From the NCBI RefSeq assembly GCF_937890585.1, contig NZ_CALACG010000260.1, forward strand, positions 1-5,667: a DNA stretch of 5,667 bases, written 5' to 3'. The stretch is from an uncultured Campylobacter sp. (GTDB lineage Bacteria; Campylobacterota; Campylobacteria; Campylobacterales; Campylobacteraceae). This document shows, piece by piece, positions 1 through 5,638 of this stretch. A program made the translations under genes and the position numbers. The number at the start of each line of letters is the position of its first letter. Positions within the stretch are counted from its first letter, which is position 1. The notes beneath the pieces are model-generated. The model did no database searches. It was not told the DNA's origin and worked only from the letters and a program-made list of their open reading frames with translations.

Positions 1-19
1 GTTGTAAATATACTACAAC
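1..19. repeat. 6-bp dyad, possible operator
   Basis: GTTGTA at 1-6 and TACAAC at 14-19 form a perfect inverted repeat with a 7-base centre. TTGTAAATA (2-10) recurs as TTGTATATA (24-32), 8 of 9 matching and 22 bases on, about two helical turns. This could be a binding site for a regulator of the gene at 118 or part of a site cut by the window edge. In DNA this AT-rich, short dyads also occur by chance. Confidence 0.3.
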
Positions 20-49
20 TGTCTTGTATATAAAGATATCTACTTTTTT

Positions 50-63
50 AAAGATAAATCTTT
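50..63. repeat. AAAGAT-AA-ATCTTT palindrome upstream of the -10 box
   Basis: Six-base perfect half-sites (50-55 and 58-63) are separated by two bases. They lie 17 to 31 bases upstream of the TATAAT box at 81-86, where the -35 region would fall, so a bound protein could block polymerase. No -35 consensus is visible. Campylobacter sigma-70 promoters commonly lack one, so this does not weaken the promoter call. The operator role is inferred from position only. Confidence 0.3.
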
Positions 64-80
64 TTATATGTAAAAATGAT

Positions 81-86
81 TATAAT
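81..86 (+). promoter_or_regulatory. Putative -10 box (TATAAT) for the unknown gene at 118
   Basis: A perfect TATAAT lies 20 bases upstream of the ribosome binding site at 106-112. Transcription would start near 92-94, giving a leader of about 25 bases before the GTG at 118. The box lies downstream of the in-frame ATG at 76, so if it is used that ATG is not in the mRNA. The sequence is AT-rich enough for chance matches, so confidence is moderate. Confidence 0.45.
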
Positions 87-105
87 TGATAACATTATTT
101 GTGTG

Positions 106-112
106 AAAGGAG
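106..112 (+). promoter_or_regulatory. Ribosome binding site AAAGGAG that decides the start
   Basis: AAAGGAG ends 5 bases before the GTG at 118, a good Shine-Dalgarno match at normal spacing. The alternative ATG at 76 is preceded only by A and T and has no such site. This site is the main reason for choosing the GTG start. Confidence 0.75.
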
Positions 113-117
113 TTGTT

Positions 118-1716
118 GTGAATAGCCATGATAAATCAAATTTAAGCGCGTCATCTGAAATTGATGAAAACGCTCAGCTATTGATAAGTGATATTTTGGA
201 TGGCAAAACATCAATATTGCAGTGGATAGAACAAAATATACAAGACGGCAAATTAAGTATAGAAAAACAATATGATATGCCAGATAAAAATGACTATTAT
301 TTATCTAAGAGTGAGTTAAGAGAATTAAAATTTGTTCCAGGAGCGTTAAGTGGTTGGAATAGTGATGAAGGTAGGGAAGTGGCTGCTAAAATCATTGTTA
401 TGATTAGAGATATTCACGCAATTTTTTCGTCTAAAGAAAATATAGATGACTGTGTGCTAGAAGTTAGTTTGGCAAATTTGTATAAATTTTTACTAACACA
501 AAGCGCTTGCGTATATGGCTATGATTTTGAGGAGATGATTTCTCAAGACGATGAGCTGTATTCAACTGCACTAAGAGTCGGTATATTTTTTATGAAAAGA
601 GCTGTGCATAAAGAACCGATCAAATTTGGCATATGTACTACATGGTATTATGGGTCTAAAGAGATAGACTATTTACTATTTACTCTTGGATTGACAGATG
701 ATTTTTCTATATATACGACATGTTCATTTGAGATGAAACAAAAAAACGATAGTGTATTTAAAATGGCAAAACTAACCGACGGATATGGTAGATTGAATTA
801 CTTAAAGGGTCTTGATGCTACCAATGATGAGATAAAAACTTGGATGATCTATCATGGCTATAAATGTAGTTTGGGTTGTGAGTTTACTGCTTATATTTGT
901 GCAAGTAGAGGAGATTTGTTATATCACATAAAAAAAGGGTGGAATGATGATCTATATGATTGTGCAGGTGATATTATATGTGGGTTGATAGATGATCATG
1001 AAAATAAGATCTTTGAGTATGTGGACGCAAAGGAAGTAGTGGAGCTTTTTATAGAAGAGTCTTTAAAGCAAAATATGAATATAGATAAATTTAGTAAGCT
1101 CTGTGATATTTTTTATTTTATAAGAGACGATTGGGAAGAAATTGGATGGAGTAAAGAGACAAAAGGCGAGTTGATTGATCAAATTTCAAATATCGCTTGC
1201 AATAAAAATTATGACTGGGAAAGACTGGTAAAGAAAAATATATCCAACTACAAAGCAAGAAATATAGCAAAAGCTTTAAATATAGGTATTTGGAACGATT
1301 TATTTAACTACGCAATGCAAAATAATAATTTCTCGGATTGGTATTCGCTGGCTCAAACGGATAATATTGATGAGTTTAGAATGGTTTGCGCGCTTGCAGA
1401 AAAAGTATTGGATCTTGAAAGCATATCTACCGGCATCGCTGATGAGCTAGGTTTTAACGGAAATTTTGGAAAACATAACGATCTATCTATTATTTTGCAA
1501 AAAATGAGAGAATTTAATCAAATTATTAGCGTAAAACTAGTGCAAGCCGGTTTAAACTGTCCTGTAACTAGCACTAGAAACATGGCATTGAGTGCTGTTT
1601 TGTCGTCTAGTGATATTCCGCATGAAATTATCCAAACAATAACCCGAAACAAAGATATGGAGCCAAATAAGGATTCTTTGGAGTATTATAATATGATTTT
1701 GAATATTGAAAAATGA
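118..1716 (+). CDS. Unknown 532-residue cytoplasmic protein, possibly helical-repeat
   Basis: Function unknown. I start it at GTG 118 because of the ribosome binding site at 106-112; an in-frame ATG at 76 would add 14 residues, largely hydrophobic (MIIIDNIICVKGVVV to the valine replaced). The protein has no signal peptide or membrane segment, is acidic, and is rich in aromatic residues. Visible stretches: ICTTWYYGSKEIDYLLFTLGL (about 172-192); DGYGRL (221-226) followed by WMIYHGYKC; an ankyrin-like run around AYICASRGDLL (257-267); and a HEAT-like C-terminal segment, LVQAGLNCPVTSTRNMALS (474-492). It has 13 cysteines but no clear metal-binding pattern. From memory it resembles a 500-600-residue family often deposited as 'limonene hydroxylase' or hypothetical, but I see no heme, flavin or iron-oxygenase motif, so that name should not be carried over. 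GC is low: 19 of 60 bases at 901-960 against 29 of 60 at 4561-4620 in aspS. It stands alone and converges on the tRNA, which fits an accessory gene. Coding status is certain; function is not. Confidence 0.88.
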   Translation: MNSHDKSNLSASSEIDENAQLLISDILDGKTSILQWIEQNIQDGKLSIEKQYDMPDKNDYYLSKSELRELKFVPGALSGWNSDEGREVAAKIIVMIRDIHAIFSSKENIDDCVLEVSLANLYKFLLTQSACVYGYDFEEMISQDDELYSTALRVGIFFMKRAVHKEPIKFGICTTWYYGSKEIDYLLFTLGLTDDFSIYTTCSFEMKQKNDSVFKMAKLTDGYGRLNYLKGLDATNDEIKTWMIYHGYKCSLGCEFTAYICASRGDLLYHIKKGWNDDLYDCAGDIICGLIDDHENKIFEYVDAKEVVELFIEESLKQNMNIDKFSKLCDIFYFIRDDWEEIGWSKETKGELIDQISNIACNKNYDWERLVKKNISNYKARNIAKALNIGIWNDLFNYAMQNNNFSDWYSLAQTDNIDEFRMVCALAEKVLDLESISTGIADELGFNGNFGKHNDLSIILQKMREFNQIISVKLVQAGLNCPVTSTRNMALSAVLSSSDIPHEIIQTITRNKDMEPNKDSLEYYNMILNIEK

Positions 1717-1897
1717 AAATCTAGTGACGGGCATACTAAAGCCTGTAATATATTAAAAAGATAACAATATGCGGTGTCAAATAAAAAGACCGTTAAATTT
1801 TAGAAGATTAACTTATTGATGAGCGAAATTTAAAAACTACTAAACGCTTTAAATGATTTGAAAAAATGAATATTTTTAAAAATTATTGTATTAAAAA

Positions 1898-1974
1898 TGG
1901 TGGGTTCACCAGGACTCGAACCTGGGACCATCCGGTTATGAGCCGGATGCTCTAACCAACTGAGCTATGAACCC
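1898..1974 (-). tRNA. tRNA with CAT anticodon (elongator Met, or Ile2 read after lysidine modification)
   Basis: A complete cloverleaf folds on the minus strand. The acceptor stem GGGTTCA/TGAACCC (1968-1974 with 1902-1908) is followed by discriminator A and an encoded CCA (1898-1900). The D stem is GCTC/GAGC. The anticodon stem TCCGG/CCGGA encloses loop CTCATAA, with anticodon CAT at 1938-1940. The T stem CCAGG/CCTGG encloses TTCGAGT. It is not the initiator tRNA: the three G-C pairs next to the anticodon loop are absent. Sequence alone does not let me separate elongator Met from the Ile2 species whose C34 is modified by TilS. It lies downstream of ppa on the same strand, beyond the ppa terminator, so it is probably transcribed from its own promoter. 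Confidence 0.97.
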
Positions 1975-1993
1975 ACAGTTGAAAGAAAATCGT

Positions 1994-1999
1994 ATTATA
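1994..1999 (-). promoter_or_regulatory. Putative -10 box (TATAAT) for the tRNA
   Basis: The minus strand reads TTGTATAATACG here, a perfect TATAAT with its upstream edge at 1999. Initiation about 7 bases downstream would fall near 1987, leaving a leader of about 12 bases before the mature tRNA 5' end at 1974. No -35 consensus is seen, as is common in Campylobacter. Confidence 0.6.
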
Positions 2000-2064
2000 C
2001 AAGAAAAAGCTTATCTAAATATAAAAATAGCCTTTTTAATATGGCGTATAAAACGAACAAATTT

Positions 2065-2092
2065 AAAAAGAAAAAGCCCTAAAATAGGGCTT
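2065..2092 (-). terminator. Rho-independent terminator of ppa
   Basis: Five bases after the ppa stop codon the minus strand forms a perfect 7-bp stem, AAGCCCT/AGGGCTT (2086-2092 with 2074-2080), with loop ATTTT. The T tract TTTTTCTTTTT follows. Stem, loop and U-run are classic. It ends the ppa transcript before the tRNA. Confidence 0.92.
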
Positions 2093-2097
2093 ATAAA

Positions 2098-2616
2098 TTA
2101 TTTATAATTTTTTATCGCAGCGTCTAAAATCTCTTTTGCAGCGTTTGCGTCTTTAAATTCTTTCACCTTTACCCATTTGTTTGGCTCAAGAATTTTATAA
2201 GTTTCAAAGAAATTTTTGATCTTATTTAGTGTCGCAGTTGGCAAATCTTCGTAGCTTTTTATCGCTTCATATCTTGGATCGATCTTTGTAACTGGCACAG
2301 CCAAAAGCTTCTCATCCATGCCTGCTTCATCCTCCATCACCAAAACGCCTATCAAGCGGCAAGGGATGACGCTACCAGCCTGGAGAGGATACTCGTTTAG
2401 CACTAAAATATCAGCTGGGTCGCCGTCAGCTGCAAGTGTGTTTGGCACAAAGCCGTAGTTTGCTGGGTAGAACATCGCTGAGTAAAGCACGCGATCAACT
2501 ACGACTGCACCGCTATCTTTGTCGATCTCGTATTTTATATTTGAGCCATAAGGTATTTCGATTACGGCATTGATTTTATCTGGGTTTGAGCCAAATTTGA
2601 TCTTTGAAACGTCCAT
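2098..2616 (-). CDS. ppa: Inorganic pyrophosphatase, family I
   Basis: Hydrolyses pyrophosphate to two phosphates in the cytoplasm with Mg2+, pulling nucleic acid synthesis and tRNA charging forward. At 172 residues it has the usual length for the bacterial hexameric enzyme. The family signature DGDPADIL spans residues 64-71, with metal-binding aspartates D64, D66 and D69. Other active-site positions known from the E. coli enzyme are all present: E20, K28, E30, R42, Y50, Y54, D96, D101, K103, Y140 and K141. The ATG at 2616 has AGGA (2624-2627) 7 bases upstream. The gene follows the small OB-fold gene by 70 bases with no clear terminator between, so read-through from upstream is possible. A strong terminator lies at its end. 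Nothing is missing or odd. Confidence 0.97.
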   Translation of the reverse strand: MDVSKIKFGSNPDKINAVIEIPYGSNIKYEIDKDSGAVVVDRVLYSAMFYPANYGFVPNTLAADGDPADILVLNEYPLQAGSVIPCRLIGVLVMEDEAGMDEKLLAVPVTKIDPRYEAIKSYEDLPTATLNKIKNFFETYKILEPNKWVKVKEFKDANAAKEILDAAIKNYK

Positions 2617-2686
2617 ATATTCGTCCTTTTTATTAGAAATTTTCGTGATTTTAGTATTTTTTGCATTAAATACGCGTAAAATTTAA

Positions 2687-3022
2687 CTACTTTATAACCT
2701 CTACGCTACCTACGTCGATCTTCATTTTTGTGAAGTCTTTATCCACCTCGCCTCTTATTCTTAAAAGCGTATCTTCGTTGGCTGTTACATTGCCCCATTT
2801 TTTGTCGCCTATCTCAACAACGATAACGTCGCCATTTTTATCGATAAATTCATACTTATCTGATTTGATATGTGACTTTATCTTGCCCTCAAGAACGACT
2901 TTGGCGTCGTCATTTAGCTTTAAAGCATCTTTTACGCTTATCGTCTCACTTTGGTGTTTTGATGCGAAGCCTCCAGCCATTGCGATACTAGCAGCTAGTG
3001 AAGCGATGATGATTTTTTTCAT
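2687..3022 (-). CDS. Exported small OB-fold protein, YgiW/YdeI (BOF, DUF388) stress-tolerance family
   Basis: At 111 residues it has the typical length for this family of periplasmic single-domain OB-fold proteins, which are linked in other bacteria to peroxide, cadmium, acid or peptide stress; the molecular target is poorly known. The N-terminus is a clear Sec signal: two lysines, then a hydrophobic core (IIIASLAASIAMAGG), with likely cleavage after GFA at residue 20. The mature domain shows the family pattern: SVKDALKLNDDAKVVLEGKI (29-48), DKYEFIDKNGDVIVVEI (55-71), W76, and LRIRGEVDKD (87-96) followed by KIDVGSVEVI. It has ATG at 3022 and AGGA (3028-3031) five bases upstream. That site lies inside a perfect 15-bp inverted repeat (3026-3063), so translation may be controlled by RNA folding. 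It sits between adk and ppa, two unrelated housekeeping genes, and probably has its own promoter. Family call strong, role uncertain. Confidence 0.88.
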   Translation of the reverse strand: MKKIIIASLAASIAMAGGFASKHQSETISVKDALKLNDDAKVVLEGKIKSHIKSDKYEFIDKNGDVIVVEIGDKKWGNVTANEDTLLRIRGEVDKDFTKMKIDVGSVEVIK

Positions 3023-3025
3023 TTT

Positions 3026-3063
3026 TATCCTTTTAAAATTGGTTGTGAAATTTTAAAAGGATA
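3026..3063 (-). promoter_or_regulatory. Perfect 15-bp inverted repeat covering the ribosome binding site of the OB-fold gene
   Basis: Positions 3026-3040 and 3049-3063 are exact reverse complements, separated by 8 bases (3041-3048). On the minus strand the second arm contains AAAAGGA, the Shine-Dalgarno site of the gene starting at 3022; the stem base is 3 bases from the ATG. If both arms are in the mRNA the site is paired, as in AU-rich RNA thermometers or translational switches. A TAATAT box preceded by TG lies at 3061-3066. If that is the promoter, transcription starts near 3054, inside the first arm, and the dyad would instead act as a DNA operator. No T tract follows on either strand, so it is not a terminator. 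Confidence 0.6.
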
Positions 3064-3099
3064 TTACATTTTTGATGTTAATGAAAGGTAAGTTTTGAA

Positions 3100-3123
3100 A
3101 CCTTGCACCTTTTGATGCAAGGT
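3100..3123 (-). terminator. Likely terminator of adk
   Basis: Seven bases after the adk stop codon the minus strand forms a perfect 8-bp stem, ACCTTGCA/TGCAAGGT, with an 8-base loop (TCAAAAGG). Only a short T run follows (TTTCAAAACTT), so termination may be partial and some transcripts could continue into the OB-fold gene. Confidence 0.6.
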
Positions 3124-3130
3124 CTGTGAG

Positions 3131-3700
3131 TTATATAAGTTTAGCTAGTAAATTTTTGATGTCAGCTACGATCTCGTCGATGCCGCGTTCGCCATTTACT
3201 ACGTGAAGTAGCTCTTTTTCGCTGTAAAACTTGCGGATAGGCTTGATCGGATCAAGATAGACTTTCATGCGGTTGTTAAAGACTTCGTTGTTATCATCAG
3301 CGCCTCTTGCACGGCCAAGCACTCTAGCTCTTGCCACATCTTCGCTAACATCCACTTCGATGACGCCTTTTAGAGAAATTTCATCTTGCTCGCTTAAGAC
3401 TTTGTCAAGCTCAGTCATTTGCTCAACGCTTCTTGGGTAGCCGTCGATTATGATGTTTGATTTATTTGAGCTTTTGATAGCTGAGACGATCGCATTTACG
3501 ACAACGTCAAGTGGGACTAAATTTCCTTTTGATATAAAGCCGTCTATAAGCTTGCCAAGCTCGCTACCGCTAGCTACTTCAGCTCTTAAAAGATCGCCAG
3601 TTGAAAAGTGTGCAAATTTCTCATCATGCTGTGCGATTATCGATGCGTCTGTTGTTTTGCCGCTGCCTGGAGCGCCGATGATTAAAAATAAATTTTTCAT
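3131..3700 (-). CDS. adk: Adenylate kinase
   Basis: Catalyses ATP + AMP to 2 ADP in the cytoplasm, keeping the adenylate pool balanced. The 189-residue protein opens with the P-loop GAPGSGKTT (9-17, K15). The AMP-binding segment [10 protein letters not shown] follows (32-41, with T34, G35, D36, R39), then the family signature DGYPRSVEQ (86-94). The lid region around [19 protein letters not shown] (126-144) is short, without the zinc cysteines or long beta lid of the E. coli-type enzyme, matching the shorter class used in Campylobacter; its arginines R126, R130 and R132 fit phosphate binding. The ATG at 3700 has AAGGG five bases upstream. It lies downstream of aspS on the same strand after 254 bases, enough for its own promoter, and is followed by a hairpin. 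It appears intact. Confidence 0.97.
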   Translation of the reverse strand: MKNLFLIIGAPGSGKTTDASIIAQHDEKFAHFSTGDLLRAEVASGSELGKLIDGFISKGNLVPLDVVVNAIVSAIKSSNKSNIIIDGYPRSVEQMTELDKVLSEQDEISLKGVIEVDVSEDVARARVLGRARGADDNNEVFNNRMKVYLDPIKPIRKFYSEKELLHVVNGERGIDEIVADIKNLLAKLI

Positions 3701-3743
3701 TTTTTCCCTTTTATTGCCTTTGTCTTTTGAGCGCTTTTTGCGG

Positions 3744-3761
3744 AGCTAGTAAAATCTAGCT
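3744..3761 (-). repeat. Small hairpin upstream of adk
   Basis: AGCTAG and CTAGCT form a perfect 6-bp stem with a 6-base loop, 44 bases before the adk start. If transcribed it would sit in the 5' leader. There is no T tract, so it is not a terminator; any regulatory role is a guess. Confidence 0.3.
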
Positions 3762-3891
3762 TGATGAACTAAGTGTTTTATCTGCGCAAAATTTTACGTC
3801 GCAACCACAAAAATCATCTCAAACTACTTAGGCAAGTTTTAATTTAATTAGCCGCCAAGTTGGAGGCATCTTTTTATAAATTTAAATTTAG

Positions 3892-3936
3892 GATGGAATT
3901 TTTTCTAAGAAAAATATTTAAAGACAAAATTCCATC
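3892..3936 (-). terminator. 11-bp inverted repeat after aspS, possible weak terminator or 3' stem
   Basis: GATGGAATTTT (3892-3902) and AAAATTCCATC (3926-3936) are exact reverse complements around a 23-base AT-rich loop. The stem begins 18 bases after the aspS stop. The loop side contains a competing near-palindrome (TTTTTCT-A-AGAAAAA, 3900-3914), so two folds are mutually exclusive. On the minus strand only an A/T mixture follows, not a pure T tract; on the plus strand CTCTTTTT follows. A further imperfect stem (3851-3867, GCC-g-CCA/TGG-a-GGC) lies beyond. Most likely one or both define the aspS mRNA end. Confidence 0.45.
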
Positions 3937-3954
3937 TCTTTTTAAAGGCAAATT

Positions 3955-5638
3955 TTAAGCCTTTTGCTCTTTTTCTCTTATCCTTAGTCCTAGTTCCCTA
4001 AGCTGTTCGTTGCTAGCGTAGCTTGGTGCCTTTGTGAGTGGGCACTGAGCGCGCTGTGTTTTAGGGAAGGCTATGACGTCGCGGATCGAGCTTGCTTTAT
4101 TTACAAGCATATTTAGCCTATCAAAGCCGATCGCGATACCACCATGTGGAGGCGCACCAAATGTCAAGGCATCAAGCAAGAAGCCAAATTTCTCACGCTG
4201 CTCGGCTTCATCTATGCCAAGAAGCTTAAAGACCTTTTGTTGGATGTCATTTTTGTGAATTCTTATACTTCCGCCACCAAGCTCAAAGCCGTTTAACACG
4301 ACGTCGTGAGCGATAGAGAGGATGTCTTCAAGATCAGGCTCATCTATATTTTTTGGCATAGTAAATGGGTGGTGCATCGCAGAGTAGCTGCCATCGTCAT
4401 TTTGCTCAAACATTGGGAAGTCAAGCACCCATAAAAACTCAAGTCTGTCTTGATCGATGATACCCATTTGCTCTGCTAGGAAAATTCTAAATCTTCCCAT
4501 ATAATCAAGCACGATCTTTTTCTTGCCAGCACCAAAGAATACGACGTCACCAACCTTTAGCTCGCATCTTGAGACGATCTCGTCAAGATCGCTTTGCTCG
4601 AAAAATTTGCAAAGCGGACCTTTTAAACCATCTTCTTTCATCTGGAAGTATCCAAGGCCTTGCGCGCCAAATTTACGTACAAACTCCTCAAATCTATTCA
4701 TCTCACGCTTACTAAAGATGTTGTCGCCATTTGGCACTTTTAGCGCTTTTATGCGGTTTTTCTTCTTATCTTTTGCGATAGAGCTAAAAATTTCATTGCT
4801 TGAGCGCTCAAAAATATCGATAACATCGATCATTTTTAGATCATATCTGAGGTCTGGCTTGTCTGAGCCGTAAGTCTCGGTCGCCTCTTTGTAGCTCATG
4901 CGTCTAAACGGCGTTTTGATGTCGTGTCCGCAGGCTTTAAAAATGTCTTTTAGCATCGTCTCAGCCATATTTATGATATCTTCTTGCTCGACAAAGCTCA
5001 TTTCGATATCTATTTGAGTAAATTCTGGTTGGCGATCAGCCCTTAAGTCCTCGTCGCGGAAGCATTTTGCTATCTGAAAATACTTATCAAAGCCAGAACA
5101 CATCAAAAGTTGTTTAAATAGCTGTGGGCTTTGTGGGAGCGCGTAAAACTGGCCCGGATATACACGGCTTGGCACTAGATAGTCTCTTGCGCCTTCTGGA
5201 GTTGCACGTGTTAAAACTGGAGTTTCAAACTCGATAAAGCCCATTTTATCTAGGCTGTTTCTAGCTGCTATCGCCGCGCGAGAGCGCATTTTAAAGATAT
5301 TTTGCAAGCGCTCGCTTCTTAGGTCTAAAAAGCGGTATTTTAGCCTGATGTCCTCATTTACGCTCTCATCGCCTATCATAAATGGTAGTGGCTCGCTTGG
5401 ATTTTCGATAATGAGCTCGCTTACTATCACCTCTATTTCGCCAGTTTTTAGCTTTGGATTGGTCAGTCCTTCGCCTCTAGCTCTTACTTTACCTTTTGCT
5501 TTTAAGACATATTCATCTCTTACTTTTGCAGCCACGTCGTGTGCTTCTTTGCTGTCAGCAGGGTCACAAACTAATTGTATAAGCCCGCTAACGTCTCTTA
5601 AATCGATGAAAACGACGCCACCGTGGTCTCTATATGTG
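3955..5638 (-). CDS. aspS: Aspartyl-tRNA synthetase, 5' end missing (runs into adapter)
   Basis: Charges tRNA-Asp with aspartate in the cytoplasm (class II synthetase). About 560 genuine residues are present, from [18 protein letters not shown] to the stop at 3955; roughly 25 N-terminal codons, the start of the anticodon-binding OB domain, are absent. Counting from the first genuine residue: motif 1 around [20 protein letters not shown] (133-152); the aspartate-pocket stretch [13 protein letters not shown] (166-178); motif 2, [18 protein letters not shown] (193-210); the bacterial insertion (GAD) domain roughly 270-410, including [15 protein letters not shown]; and motif 3, [12 protein letters not shown] (500-511). 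This is the bacterial-type enzyme. Many epsilonproteobacteria use a non-discriminating AspRS with GatCAB to make Asn-tRNA; this sequence alone does not settle that. Base 5638 fits the third base of an AAC codon before TYRD, consistent with genomic sequence ending there. The upstream in-frame residues [10 protein letters not shown] are adapter translation. Confidence 0.97.

Noticed and set aside
907..936. Cysteines around CSLGC in the unknown protein (encoded just before and in this stretch) as a zinc site
   Set aside because: Cysteines are scattered through the protein and no paired CxxC...CxxC or CxxH pattern is present.
1552..1734. 60-residue minus-strand reading frame over the 3' end of the unknown gene
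   Set aside because: It is almost entirely antisense to a well-supported coding sequence and has no recognisable features.
1727..1746. Stem ACGGGC/GCCTGT just after the unknown gene, considered as its terminator
   Set aside because: Six pairs including one G-U, an 8-base loop and no T tract after it. The rest of 1717-1897 is AT-rich with short A/T palindromes only, and I see no gene or clear signal there.
2730..3056. 108-residue plus-strand reading frame opposite the OB-fold gene
   Set aside because: It is antisense to a recognisable conserved gene, and its Ser/Leu/Phe-rich composition comes from the other strand. No ribosome binding site.
3450..3749. 99-residue plus-strand reading frame opposite adk
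   Set aside because: Shadow of adk: it overlaps the P-loop and AMP-binding region of an intact gene and resembles no family.
4073..4873. Two plus-strand reading frames (4073-4258 and 4523-4873) opposite aspS
   Set aside because: Both are antisense shadows of the aspS coding sequence, with no start signals or protein-like patterns.
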